Positions 32,669 to 40,743 of a stretch of DNA of 64,000 bases are shown in pieces. A program made the translations under genes and the position numbers. The stretch comes from Limiplasma sp034927815. GTDB taxonomy: Bacteria > Bacillota > Clostridia > Christensenellales > Aristaeellaceae. Each line of letters opens with the position of its first letter. The first letter of the stretch is position 1. Location: NCBI GenBank assembly GCA_034927815.1, contig JAYFPK010000020.1, positions 1 through 64,000 of the forward strand, read 5' to 3'. The notes beneath the pieces are model-generated. The model searched no databases. It had not been told where the DNA came from and saw only the letters and a program-made list of their open reading frames with translations.

Positions 32669-33052
32669 ATGGCATCCAATTCCCAGCGGAAGGCTGAGGC
32701 CCACATGGCGGCCCGTGACACACGCCCTGCCGCCCATGCCCGGTACGTGCGCATCTCTTCCCGCAAGGTCAAGATCGTCATCGATCTGATCCGCGGCAAG
32801 AATGTGGACGAGGCCCTGGCAATCCTGATGTATACCCCCAAGGCGGCGTCTCCCGTGGTGCACAAGCTGCTCACCAGCGCCATCGCCAACGCCGTGAACA
32901 ATAACGAGATGGACCGCAAGGCCCTCTACGTGGCCGAAGTGTTCGCCAACCCCGGCCCCACGCTGAAGCGCTACGTGGCCCGTTCCCGCGGCAGCGCGTC
33001 CCCGATGCTCAAACGCACCAGCCACATCAGCGTGGTGCTGGACCAAAAGTAA
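32669..33052 (+). CDS. rplV: 50S ribosomal protein L22
   Basis: A 127-residue protein with ARYVRISSRKVKIVIDLIRG and, at the C-terminus, the tunnel-loop segment SRGSASPMLKRTSHISVVL. Some N-terminal extension compared with the shortest homologues. Normal place before rpsC. Confidence 0.98.
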   Translation: MASNSQRKAEAHMAARDTRPAAHARYVRISSRKVKIVIDLIRGKNVDEALAILMYTPKAASPVVHKLLTSAIANAVNNNEMDRKALYVAEVFANPGPTLKRYVARSRGSASPMLKRTSHISVVLDQK

Positions 33053-33070
33053 TCCAAGGGAGGTTTATCA

Positions 33071-33745
33071 ATGGGTCAGAAAGTAAATCCCCACGGTGCT
33101 CGCGTTGGCGTGATCTTCAACTGGAGCACCCGCTGGTACGCCGGAAAAAAAGATTTTGCGAACAACCTCGTCGAGGATTACAAGCTTCGGCAGTTGCTCA
33201 AGGAAAAGTACTATTCCACCGGCATCAGCCACATCGATATTGAGCGGAGCTCCGGCCGCATCACCGTCAATATCTTCACCGCCAAGCCCGGCATGATCAT
33301 CGGCCGGGGCGGAGCGGGCATCGAAGCCCTCAAGCGCGACATCGAAGCGTTCCTGGGCAAGCCCGCCAACATCAACATCATGGAGATCAAGGTGCCTGAC
33401 ACCAACGCCCAGCTGGTGGCCGAGAACATCGCCCAGCAGCTGGAAAAGCGGATCTCCTTCCGCCGCGCCATGAAGCAGAGCATGCAAAGGGCTATGCGGG
33501 CGGGGGCCAAGGGCATGAAGACCAGCGTCAGCGGGCGCTTGGGCGGCGCGGATATCGCCCGTACCGAGCACTACCACGAAGGCTCCATTCCTCTGCAAAC
33601 CCTGCGCGCCGATATCGACTACGGTTTTGCGGAAGCCAAGACCACCTATGGCCGCCTGGGCGTTAAAGTATGGGTGTATAAGGGACAAAAGCTCCCCCGG
33701 CCCAAGAAAGCGCCCGCGGCGGCTAGCAGCGAAGGAGGCAAATAA
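33071..33745 (+). CDS. rpsC: 30S ribosomal protein S3
   Basis: A 224-residue protein with GQKVNPHGARVGVI and the KH-type GMIIGRGGAGIEAL, part of the mRNA entry site. The tail is short and lysine/alanine rich. GGAGG before it; rplP follows after 3 nt. Confidence 0.98.
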   Translation: MGQKVNPHGARVGVIFNWSTRWYAGKKDFANNLVEDYKLRQLLKEKYYSTGISHIDIERSSGRITVNIFTAKPGMIIGRGGAGIEALKRDIEAFLGKPANINIMEIKVPDTNAQLVAENIAQQLEKRISFRRAMKQSMQRAMRAGAKGMKTSVSGRLGGADIARTEHYHEGSIPLQTLRADIDYGFAEAKTTYGRLGVKVWVYKGQKLPRPKKAPAAASSEGGK

Positions 33746-33748
33746 GCA

Positions 33749-34186
33749 ATGTTGATGCCGAAGAGAGTCAAGCGTCGCCGCGTTTTCCGCGGACGCATGA
33801 AGGGCAAGGCCCTGCGGGGCAACTTCCTGGCGTATGGCGATTACGGCCTGGTCGCCATGGAACCCGCCTGGGTCACCAGCCAGCAGATTGAGGCTGCCCG
33901 TATCGCGCTGACCCGCTACACCAAGCGCGGCGGCCAGGTATGGATCAAGATTTTCCCCGACAAGCCTGTGACGGAAAAGCCCGCCGAGACCCGCATGGGC
34001 AGCGGCAAGGGCTCTCCCGAGTACTGGGTAGCTGTGGTAAAGCCGGGCCGTGTGCTCTTTGAGCTCATCGGCGTGCCCGAGGACGACGCCCGGGAGGCGC
34101 TGCGCCTAGCGGCCCACAAGCTCCCCCTGAAGACCAAGTTCATCAAGCGTGATGACAAAACCGAAGCGGGTGGTGAGGCAGAATGA
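33749..34186 (+). CDS. rplP: 50S ribosomal protein L16
   Basis: A 145-residue protein with MPKRVKRRRVFRGRMKG and GYD-like FLAYGDYGLVAMEPAWVTS, then RMGSGKGSPEYWVAVVKPGR. It shapes the A-site tRNA elbow contact. It overlaps rpmC by 4 bp. Confidence 0.98.
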   Translation: MLMPKRVKRRRVFRGRMKGKALRGNFLAYGDYGLVAMEPAWVTSQQIEAARIALTRYTKRGGQVWIKIFPDKPVTEKPAETRMGSGKGSPEYWVAVVKPGRVLFELIGVPEDDAREALRLAAHKLPLKTKFIKRDDKTEAGGEAE

Positions 34187-34383
34187 AGGCAAAAGAGCTT
34201 GTGATCATGAGCAAACCCGAGCTGGAAAGCAAGGTGGGGGAACTGAAGGCGGAGCTGTTCAACCTTCGTTTCCAGCTTGCCACGGGCCAGCTGCAAAACA
34301 CCATGGTCATCCAGAATGTGAAGCGTGATATCGCCCGCTGCATGACCGTCCTTCGTCAACTGGAACAAAAAGAGGCCCGCTGA
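34183..34383 (+). CDS. rpmC: 50S ribosomal protein L29
   Basis: A 66-residue two-helix protein with KAELFNLRFQLATGQLQNT and a basic end. It lies at the exit tunnel next to L23. It starts at ATG 34183, overlapping rplP. Confidence 0.97.
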   Translation: MKAKELVIMSKPELESKVGELKAELFNLRFQLATGQLQNTMVIQNVKRDIARCMTVLRQLEQKEAR

Positions 34384-34420
34384 CAGGGCTTAGACTTTTA
34401 AGAAGGAGGCAGCCGCTTCA

Positions 34421-34681
34421 ATGTCTGAACAAAGAGGACTTCGCAAGACCCGTGAGGGCTTGGTGGTAAGCGATAAGATGGATAAGACCATCGTAGTGGA
34501 AATCAAGACCCGCGTGCGCCATCCCTTGTATGGCAAGATCATGAACCGCACCAATAAGCTCAAGGCTCACGACGAGAACAATGAGTGCGGGATCGGCGAC
34601 CGGGTGCGCGTGATGGAAACCCGTCCCCTGAGCCGCGACAAGCACTGGCGCTTGGTCGAGATCTTAGAGAAAGCCAAGTAA
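34421..34681 (+). CDS. rpsQ: 30S ribosomal protein S17
   Basis: An 86-residue protein with VVSDKMDKTIVVEIKTRVRHPLYGK (shown in part: DKMDKTIVVEI) and HDENNECGIGDRVRVMETRPLS. AAGGAGG precedes it. It is followed by a 223-nt gap with palindromic repeats. Confidence 0.98.
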   Translation: MSEQRGLRKTREGLVVSDKMDKTIVVEIKTRVRHPLYGKIMNRTNKLKAHDENNECGIGDRVRVMETRPLSRDKHWRLVEILEKAK

Positions 34682-34689
34682 TCAGGGGG

Positions 34690-34885
34690 CGGCCCTTGCC
34701 AGGGCTTACGCCCTGTACCCCTCTCCCGCTTCGGTGATGTTGATTCACCAACGGGTTATGGGTGAAAAGGGTAAGCAAGAGAGATTTCACTAACCCCCCG
34801 TCCCCCGCGCGCAACGCGGTGAAGGGTCCAGGGCAGAGCCCTGGCGGGTTCAGGGCAGAGCCCTGGCAACCCCGGAGGGATTCCA
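34690..34885. repeat. Palindromic repeat insert between rpsQ and rplN
   Basis: A ~200-nt block holds CAGGGC-TTAC-GCCCTG, a GGTGATGTTGATTCACC hairpin, a GCGCGCAACGCG stretch and then the same CAGGGC-AGA-GCCCTGG hairpin twice in tandem (about 34829-34868). GGGATTCCAAA at its end matches the repeat at 541-617. These genes are usually within 20-30 nt of each other. Confidence 0.6.
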
Positions 34886-34904
34886 AACGAGGAGGGAAAA
34901 CGAT

Positions 34905-35273
34905 ATGATCCAGCCGCAAACGCGATTGAAGGTGGCCGATAACTCCGGCGCCAAGGAAATCATGTGCATCCGCGTGCTTGGCGGTTCCTTTCGCCGGGAC
35001 GGCTCTATCGGCGACGTGATCGTCGCCAGCGTCAAGAGCGCAAACCCCGGCGGCACTGTGAAAAAGGGCGAAGTGGTCAAGGCCGTTATCGTGCGCATGC
35101 GCAAGCAAAAGCGCCGCCCCGACGGCAGCTATATCCGCTTTGACGACAACGCCGCCGTGATTATCAACGACCAGAAAATGCCCCGTGGCACCCGTATCTT
35201 TGGACCTGTGGCCCGTGAGCTCCGCGAGAAGGACTATATGAAGATCGTCTCGCTGGCTCCCGAAGTGCTTTGA
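34905..35273 (+). CDS. rplN: 50S ribosomal protein L14
   Basis: A 122-residue protein with MIQPQTRLKVADNSGAKEIM and GTRIFGPVARELREK, the highly conserved motifs. It forms an intersubunit bridge and is the target of RsfS. Length exact for the family. Preceded by the inserted repeat block and GAGGAGG. Confidence 0.98.
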   Translation: MIQPQTRLKVADNSGAKEIMCIRVLGGSFRRDGSIGDVIVASVKSANPGGTVKKGEVVKAVIVRMRKQKRRPDGSYIRFDDNAAVIINDQKMPRGTRIFGPVARELREKDYMKIVSLAPEVL

Positions 35274-35289
35274 TGGAGGATGGCGAGAG

Positions 35290-35640
35290 ATGAATAAAGT
35301 TCATGTAAGATCGAAGGATCAGGTTGTCGTCATCTCCGGTCCCGAGGGCATCAAGGGCAAGCAGGGCAAGGTCCTGACCGTGACCCCCAAGACCGGCCGG
35401 GTGGTGGTGGAGGGCGTGGCCTATGTGACCAAGCACCAGAAGCCCCGCCGTCAGGGCCAGCCGGGCGGCATCTTCCAGAAGGAGCGCGGCATTGACGCCT
35501 CCAACGTGATGCTGATCTGCCCCAAGTGCGGCAAGGCCACCCGGGTGGGCCACCGCGTGGCGGAAGTGACCCGGGAGGACGGCTCCAAAAAAATGAAGTC
35601 TATCCGCGTGTGCAAGCGTTGCCAAGCGGATATTGACTGA
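35290..35640 (+). CDS. rplX: 50S ribosomal protein L24
   Basis: A 116-residue protein with the KOW motif VVISGPEGIKGKQGKVLTV and, in the C-terminal half, CPKC and CKRC pairs that form a zinc site found in many Firmicutes L24 proteins. It starts large-subunit assembly. rplE follows after 14 nt. Confidence 0.98.
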   Translation: MNKVHVRSKDQVVVISGPEGIKGKQGKVLTVTPKTGRVVVEGVAYVTKHQKPRRQGQPGGIFQKERGIDASNVMLICPKCGKATRVGHRVAEVTREDGSKKMKSIRVCKRCQADID

Positions 35641-35654
35641 GGGAGGGACGGCAA

Positions 35655-36197
35655 ATGGCTACAAGACTCAAGGAAAAGTACCTGAAGGAAGCCGTGCCTG
35701 CCCTGATGCAGAAATTCGGCTACAAGAACATCAACCAGGTTCCCAGGCTTCACAAGATCGTGATCAATATGGGCCTGGGCGATTGCAAGGATAACCCCAA
35801 GGGGTTGGAGGTCGCCGTAGCGGAACTGGCCACCATCGCCGGGCAGAAGCCTTTGGTGCCCAAGGCCCGCAAGTCCGTGGCCAACTTTAAGGTCCGCCAG
35901 GGCATGACCATCGGCGCCAAGGTGACCCTTCGGGGCGAGCGCATGGAGCAGTTCATGGATAAGCTGGTGAACATCGCCCTTCCCCGGGTCCGCGACTTCC
36001 GGGGCGTCAGCGACAAGGCCTTTGACGGACGCGGCAACTACGCGCTGGGCATCCGCGAGCAGCTCCTTTTCCCCGAAATCGAGTATGATAAGGTGGAAAA
36101 GATTCGCGGTATGGAAATGATTTTTGTCACTTCGGCCAATACCGACGAGGAATGCAAGGAATTGCTTCAGCTGCTCGGCATGCCGTACGCTCAGTAA
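35655..36197 (+). CDS. rplE: 50S ribosomal protein L5
   Basis: A 180-residue protein with KIVINMGLGDCKDNPK, GMTIGAKVTLRGERM and RDFRGVSDKAFDGRGNY. It carries 5S rRNA in the central protuberance. The normal neighbours are L24 and S14. Confidence 0.98.
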   Translation: MATRLKEKYLKEAVPALMQKFGYKNINQVPRLHKIVINMGLGDCKDNPKGLEVAVAELATIAGQKPLVPKARKSVANFKVRQGMTIGAKVTLRGERMEQFMDKLVNIALPRVRDFRGVSDKAFDGRGNYALGIREQLLFPEIEYDKVEKIRGMEMIFVTSANTDEECKELLQLLGMPYAQ

Positions 36198-36220
36198 GCG
36201 AGGGAAGGGAGAATAAGACA

Positions 36221-36406
36221 GTGGCCAAGACAAGCATGAAAATCAAGCAGGCTAGAGCGCCCAAGTTCTCTACCCGTGCTTACACCCGGTGCCGCCTGTG
36301 CGGGCGTCCCCACTCGGTGCTTCGCAAATACGGCATCTGCCGCATTTGCTTTAGAGAGCTGGCCTATAAGGGCCAAATCCCCGGCGTCCGCAAGGCCAGT
36401 TGGTAA
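36221..36406 (+). CDS. rpsN: 30S ribosomal protein S14, zinc (type Z) form
   Basis: A 61-residue protein, the exact length of the zinc form. It has CRLCGRPHSVL and GICRICFRELA, the two CxxC pairs. GTG start at 36221 with GGGAG 9 nt upstream; the frame upstream overlaps rplE and is not coding. It is also called rpsZ. Confidence 0.97.
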   Translation: MAKTSMKIKQARAPKFSTRAYTRCRLCGRPHSVLRKYGICRICFRELAYKGQIPGVRKASW

Positions 36407-36434
36407 GCGGGGAAGAACGGAAGGAGGTTCCATC

Positions 36435-36836
36435 ATGGTTGTGAATGATCCCATCGCCGATATGCTGACCCGCATCCGTAATGCGCAAATTGCCAAGCAT
36501 GACGCCGTTGTGATGCCCGCGAGCAACGCTAAGAAAGCGATTGCGAAAATCCTTCTGGCGGAAGGTTATGTCAAATCGGTTGATTTTATTGATGACGGCC
36601 CCCAGGGGAACATCAAGATCGTCCTGAAATATGTCAACGGCAAGCAACAGCCCGTAATCGCTGGCCTGAAGCGCATTTCCAAGCCCGGCCTCAGGGTATA
36701 CGCCCGCTCCGAGGAGCTGCCCAAGGTATTGGGCGGCCTAGGCATCGCCATCATCTCCACCAGCAAGGGGCTGATGACGGACCGGGAGGCGCGCAAGCAA
36801 ATGGTCGGCGGCGAAGTGCTCGCCTACATCTGGTAA
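36435..36836 (+). CDS. rpsH: 30S ribosomal protein S8
   Basis: A 133-residue protein with NDPIADMLTRIRNAQ and the C-terminal STSKGLMTDREARKQMVGGE. It binds the central 16S domain and in other bacteria represses the spc operon. ATG 36435 with AAGGAGG upstream. Confidence 0.98.
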   Translation: MVVNDPIADMLTRIRNAQIAKHDAVVMPASNAKKAIAKILLAEGYVKSVDFIDDGPQGNIKIVLKYVNGKQQPVIAGLKRISKPGLRVYARSEELPKVLGGLGIAIISTSKGLMTDREARKQMVGGEVLAYIW

Positions 36837-36864
36837 ACCGACACGCAATGGAGGTGGAAAGACA

Positions 36865-37404
36865 ATGTCTCGAATCGGAAAACTTCCGATCACAGTCCCT
36901 GCGGGCGTGACGGTGCAGGTGGACGAACATAATACCGTGACGGTGAAGGGCCCCAAGGGCACCCTCGTCCAAGCGGTAAATCCCGATATCACCCTCAAGC
37001 AGGAAGACGGCGTTCTCACGCTGAACCGTCCCAGCGAAGCCAAGCCCCACAAGGCGATGCATGGCTTGTACCGCAGCCTGGTGAACAACATGGTGGTGGG
37101 CGTCACCACCGGCTTTTCCAAGACCCTGGAGTTGGTGGGCACCGGCTACCGCGCCCAGGCCGAGGGGAACAAGCTGACCATGAACATGGGGTATTCCCAT
37201 CCGGTGGTTTTTGAAGCCCCGGAGAACATCAAGTTCGAAACGCCCGCTCCCACCAAAATCGTGGTTTCGGGCATCGATAAGCAAGTGGTTGGCAACCTTG
37301 CCGCCGATATCCGCGCCGTGCGTAAGCCCGAACCCTACCTGGGCAAGGGCATCAAGTACGACACCGAGCGGATCCGCCGCAAGGAAGGCAAGACCGGCAA
37401 GTAA
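36865..37404 (+). CDS. rplF: 50S ribosomal protein L6
   Basis: A 179-residue protein with MSRIGKLPITVPAGV, ELVGTGYRAQ and the C-terminal motif PEPYLGKGIKY. Two similar domains near the GTPase-associated region. Normal length. Confidence 0.98.
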   Translation: MSRIGKLPITVPAGVTVQVDEHNTVTVKGPKGTLVQAVNPDITLKQEDGVLTLNRPSEAKPHKAMHGLYRSLVNNMVVGVTTGFSKTLELVGTGYRAQAEGNKLTMNMGYSHPVVFEAPENIKFETPAPTKIVVSGIDKQVVGNLAADIRAVRKPEPYLGKGIKYDTERIRRKEGKTGK

Positions 37405-37425
37405 GAAGAAGGGGAGTGAACGCGA

Positions 37426-37794
37426 ATGTACAAGAAGCGTGACCGTAACGCGGACCGCATCATCCGGCATGCCCGCGTACGCAAAAAGATCAGCGGCACC
37501 CCGGATATGCCGCGTCTGTGCGTCTACCGCAGCCTGAACAACATTTACGCCCAGATCATCGACGATACCAAGGGCATGACCCTGGCCGCCGCCTCCACCC
37601 AGGAGAAGGATGTGCTGGCCCAGTTGAAGGATGTGGACAAGAAGGGCGCTGCTAAGATCGTTGGCAAGCTGATTGCCGAACGTGCGACCAAGGCGGGCGT
37701 CAAGACCGTGGTCTTTGACCGGGGCGGCTATGTGTACGCCGGCCGTGTGGCCGAGCTGGCCGCCGCCGCCCGCGAAGCCGGTCTTGAATTCTAA
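37426..37794 (+). CDS. rplR: 50S ribosomal protein L18
   Basis: A 122-residue 5S rRNA-binding protein with RLCVYRSLNNIYAQIIDD and VVFDRGGYVYAGRVAELA. Basic N-terminus as usual. rpsE follows after 16 nt. Confidence 0.98.
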   Translation: MYKKRDRNADRIIRHARVRKKISGTPDMPRLCVYRSLNNIYAQIIDDTKGMTLAAASTQEKDVLAQLKDVDKKGAAKIVGKLIAERATKAGVKTVVFDRGGYVYAGRVAELAAAAREAGLEF

Positions 37795-37810
37795 GAAGGA
37801 GGACGAACGC

Positions 37811-38308
37811 ATGCAACGCATGGAACAGGTCAGCGAATTTAAAGAGAAGCTCGTGGCCGTCAACCGTGTTACCAAGGTTGTCAAGGGCGGCCGTAACTTC
37901 CGCTTCTCCGCGCTGGTCGTGGTAGGCGACGAGAATGGCCGCGTGGGCGCGGGCATGGGCAAGGCCGCCGAAATTTCCGAGGCGATTCGCAAGGGCGTGG
38001 AGGATGCCAAAAAGCATCTGATCACCGTGCCTTTGGTGAACACCAGCATCCCCCACGACACCACCGGCTATTTCGGCACCGGCAAGGTCGTGTTGCTGCC
38101 GGCCCCCGAGGGCACCGGCGTGATCGCCGGCGGCGCGGCCCGCGCCGTGCTGGAGCTGGCGGGCGTGAAGGACATCCGCACCAAGAGCTACGGGACCAAC
38201 AACAAGATCAACATGGTCAAGGCCACCATCGAGGGATTGCGCCAGCTTCGCTCCGCGGAGCAGGTCGCCAAGCTCCGGGGCAAGACCGTGGAAGAAATTT
38301 TGGGCTAA
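37811..38308 (+). CDS. rpsE: 30S ribosomal protein S5
   Basis: A 165-residue protein with FKEKLVAVNRVTKVVKGGRN, FRFSALVVVGDENGRVG and GVKDIRTKSYGTNN. It helps decoding accuracy and mRNA unwinding. ATG 37811 with GGAGG at 8 nt. Confidence 0.98.
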   Translation: MQRMEQVSEFKEKLVAVNRVTKVVKGGRNFRFSALVVVGDENGRVGAGMGKAAEISEAIRKGVEDAKKHLITVPLVNTSIPHDTTGYFGTGKVVLLPAPEGTGVIAGGAARAVLELAGVKDIRTKSYGTNNKINMVKATIEGLRQLRSAEQVAKLRGKTVEEILG

Positions 38309-38322
38309 GGAGGTAGGCGCGC

Positions 38323-38796
38323 ATGAAACTGCTGATTACGCTAAAGAAATCGCCCATCTCCAGCCTGAAGGTGCACAAGGACACCGTGGCGGCCCTGGGC
38401 CTGCGCAAGGTAGGCCAGACCGTGGAGAAGGAAGATAACCCCAGCATTCGCGGGCAGATCTTCCGGGTGCAGCACATGGTGGAAGTGAAAGAGGTTCAGG
38501 GCGAGGTGGCCAAGAAGGCCGCTCCCAAGGCTGCGAAGAAAGCCGCCACGGAGAAAGCCGTGAAGGAAACCGTCCAGAAGGCGGAAAAGCCTGTGAAGGA
38601 AGCGGCCCCCAAGGCGGCCAAGACCGTGAAGGAAAAGGCTGAGAAGGCGAAAGCGGCCGTGAAGGAAGCGGCTCCCAAGGCGGCCAAGGCCGCGAAGGAA
38701 ACCGCCCCCAAGGCTGAAAAGGCCGTGAAGGAAGCGGCTCCCAAGGCTGCCAAGAAAGCCGCTGACGCCGCCAAGGAAGTTACCGCTGATATGTAA
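38323..38796 (+). CDS. rpmD: 50S ribosomal protein L30 with a histone-H1-like tail
   Basis: A 157-residue protein. Residues 1-57 are a normal L30 (LLITLKKSPISSLKVHKDT, LGLRKVGQTVEKEDNPSIRG). The usual length is about 60, but here a ~100-residue tail continues in frame from about residue 60. It is made of lysine, alanine, proline and glutamate, with VKEAAPKAAK occurring three times and several near copies. At DNA level these are ~30-nt repeats. Such tails resemble H1-type nucleic-acid-binding tails. The tail keeps the frame and codon bias, ends with TAA, and rplO follows after 14 nt with GGAGG, so it is genuinely part of the gene. Confidence 0.95.
   Translation: MKLLITLKKSPISSLKVHKDTVAALGLRKVGQTVEKEDNPSIRGQIFRVQHMVEVKEVQGEVAKKAAPKAAKKAATEKAVKETVQKAEKPVKEAAPKAAKTVKEKAEKAKAAVKEAAPKAAKAAKETAPKAEKAVKEAAPKAAKKAADAAKEVTADM
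38503..38784 (+). repeat. Tandem-like repeats encoding the L30 tail
   Basis: Repeats of about 30-33 nt encoding VKEAAPKAAK-type units, three near-identical and several degenerate. This kind of repeat can expand or contract by slippage, so tail length may vary between strains. Confidence 0.75.
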
Positions 38797-38810
38797 GGAG
38801 GGAAACCCCA

Positions 38811-39251
38811 ATGAAATTGCACGAGTTAGGGCCCGCCGCGGGTTCCACCACCGCGCCCAAGCGCCTCGGTCGGGGCGTGGGTTCGGGATTGGGCAAAACC
38901 TCCGGCAAGGGCCATAAGGGTGCCAAGGCCCGCTCCGGCGGCGGCAAGCGCCCGGGCTTCGAGGGTGGCCAGATGCCCCTGTACCGCCGCGTCCCCAAGA
39001 AGGGCTTTACCAACATCTTCCGCACGGAGTACGCCACGGTGAACGTGGGCCAATTGGAGATCTTTGACAACGGCGCGACGGTAACGGTGGAGACGCTCAA
39101 GGAAGCCGGTCTGGTCAAGAAGACCCTCGCCGGCGTGAAAATCCTTGGCAACGGGGATCTGACCAAGAAGATCACCGTTCAGGCCGCCAAGTTTTCCCAG
39201 ACCGCCCAGCAAAAGATCGAGGCCCTCGGCGGGAAAGCCGAGGTGAAGTGA
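38811..39251 (+). CDS. rplO: 50S ribosomal protein L15
   Basis: A 146-residue protein with MKLHELGPAAGSTTAPKRLG, GKTSGKGHKGAKARSGG and FEGGQMPLYRRVPKKGF. Late 50S assembly. One base separates it from secY. Confidence 0.98.
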   Translation: MKLHELGPAAGSTTAPKRLGRGVGSGLGKTSGKGHKGAKARSGGGKRPGFEGGQMPLYRRVPKKGFTNIFRTEYATVNVGQLEIFDNGATVTVETLKEAGLVKKTLAGVKILGNGDLTKKITVQAAKFSQTAQQKIEALGGKAEVK

Positions 39252-39252
39252 G

Positions 39253-40545
39253 ATGCCGAAGACGATGAGTAAGGTAGGCCTGTGGGCTTCCCTGCGCAAC
39301 GCTTGGAAGGTTCAGGACATTCGCAAGAAGCTGATCTATACCTTCCTGATGCTGATGCTCTTCCGGCTGGTAGGCGTTATCCCCGCCCCCGGCGTGGACT
39401 ATGCCAGGGTGTTGAGCAGCGCCAACAACATGCAACTGCCGCTGCTGGACCTGCTGAACATGATGACGGGCAACAACTTCTCCAACATGACCATCATGGC
39501 CATGGGTATCTCCCCGTACATCAACTCCAGCATTATCATGCAGCTGCTGACCATCGCCATCCCCGCCCTGGAGCGGCTGCAAAAGAGCGGCCCCGAGGGC
39601 CAGAAGAAGATCGCCGCCATCACCCGTTACGTCACCGTGGGCCTTGCCGTTGTACAAGCCATCGGCTTGGTGGCAAGCCTGGGCTATATCAAGGCCGGCT
39701 GGTTTAATACGGTGCTGGTGGGCGTGAGCATGGCGGGCGGTACCGCCCTGGCCATGTGGATGGGTGAGCGCATCACGGAAAAAGGCATCGGCAACGGTAT
39801 TTCCCTGCTGATTTTCGCGGGCATCATCAACAACCTGTACATCGGTTTCTTCAACATGATCTCCACCGCCCTGGGCGCCAACTCCATCACCCCCTGGCTG
39901 ACGCTGCTGGCGGTGACCATCCTGGCGCTGGTGATGATCGTGCTGGTGACCTTCGTGGATTTGGGCGTGCGCCGCATCAACGTGCAGTTCGCCAAGCGGG
40001 TGTCCGGCCGGAAGATGTATGGCGGCCAGAATTCCGTGATCCCCATGAAGGTGGTCAGCGTGGGCGTTCTGCCCTTGATCTTCGCCTATTCCTTCATGGC
40101 CTTCCCCGGCACCATCATTCAGTTGGTGGGCGGAACCGAAAGCGGAATCTACAAATGGTGGGCCAACTATATGCACGGCGGCTCCGTCTGGTACATGCTG
40201 GTGACGGCGCTGCTGATTATCGCGTTCACGTATTTCTATACCTCCATTTCCTTCAACCCCGAGGACATTGCCAAGAACATTCAGCAGCAGGGCGGCGCGG
40301 TTCCCTCGGTACGGCCCGGAAAGCCCACTGTGGATTACCTGCGGCGCATCAACAGCCGTTTGACCCTGTTCGCGGCGCTGTTCCTGGCCGTCTTGGCTAC
40401 CGTGCCGTCTTTGGCCACCAGCAGCTTGAACACCCAAATCCCCTTCGCGGCCAGCAGCCTGTTGATCGCCGTGAGCGTGGTGCTGGAGACCAAGCGGCAG
40501 TTGGACGACCTGCTGGTCAGCCGCAACTATGACAAAATCTCCTAA
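39253..40545 (+). CDS. secY: Preprotein translocase subunit SecY
   Basis: A 430-residue membrane channel protein with about ten helices. It has RLVGVIPAPGVDYA, the plug-region and NMTIMAMGISPYINSSIIMQ, and GMGERITEKGIGNG-like WMGERITEKGIGNGISLLIF. It works with SecE and SecG and receives cargo from SRP and SecA. The ATG overlaps nothing; AGGTGAAG lies just upstream. Confidence 0.98.
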   Translation: MPKTMSKVGLWASLRNAWKVQDIRKKLIYTFLMLMLFRLVGVIPAPGVDYARVLSSANNMQLPLLDLLNMMTGNNFSNMTIMAMGISPYINSSIIMQLLTIAIPALERLQKSGPEGQKKIAAITRYVTVGLAVVQAIGLVASLGYIKAGWFNTVLVGVSMAGGTALAMWMGERITEKGIGNGISLLIFAGIINNLYIGFFNMISTALGANSITPWLTLLAVTILALVMIVLVTFVDLGVRRINVQFAKRVSGRKMYGGQNSVIPMKVVSVGVLPLIFAYSFMAFPGTIIQLVGGTESGIYKWWANYMHGGSVWYMLVTALLIIAFTYFYTSISFNPEDIAKNIQQQGGAVPSVRPGKPTVDYLRRINSRLTLFAALFLAVLATVPSLATSSLNTQIPFAASSLLIAVSVVLETKRQLDDLLVSRNYDKIS

Positions 40546-40557
40546 GGGAGCGCGCGC

Positions 40558-40592
40558 CAAAGCAGCAGGGAGCGAAGGCTCCCTGCGCTTTG
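40558..40592 (+). terminator. Hairpin after secY
   Basis: A 15-bp stem with one bulged base (40558-40573 with 40578-40592) and a GAAG loop. No T tract follows. It may slow or partly stop transcription before the adk promoter. Confidence 0.45.
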
Positions 40593-40658
40593 AGTGCTTC
40601 GGGGAGTTGGGTGGGTCTGCGTCCCTGAACCAAAAAATGAGCGCAAGATTTCATTTTG

Positions 40659-40667
40659 TGCTATAAT
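40659..40667 (+). promoter_or_regulatory. Extended -10 promoter before adk
   Basis: TGC-TATAAT (-10 at 40662-40667) with TGTG upstream and no convincing -35. It suggests that adk-map-KOW-infA-rpmJ can start its own transcript within the superoperon. Confidence 0.55.
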
Positions 40668-40743
40668 GGATCATTGAGGCTGTGGTCCTGGATCCGGCCG
40701 AAAAAAGCGGGCTTACCTAACGACCTATGAAGGAGGCGATTGC

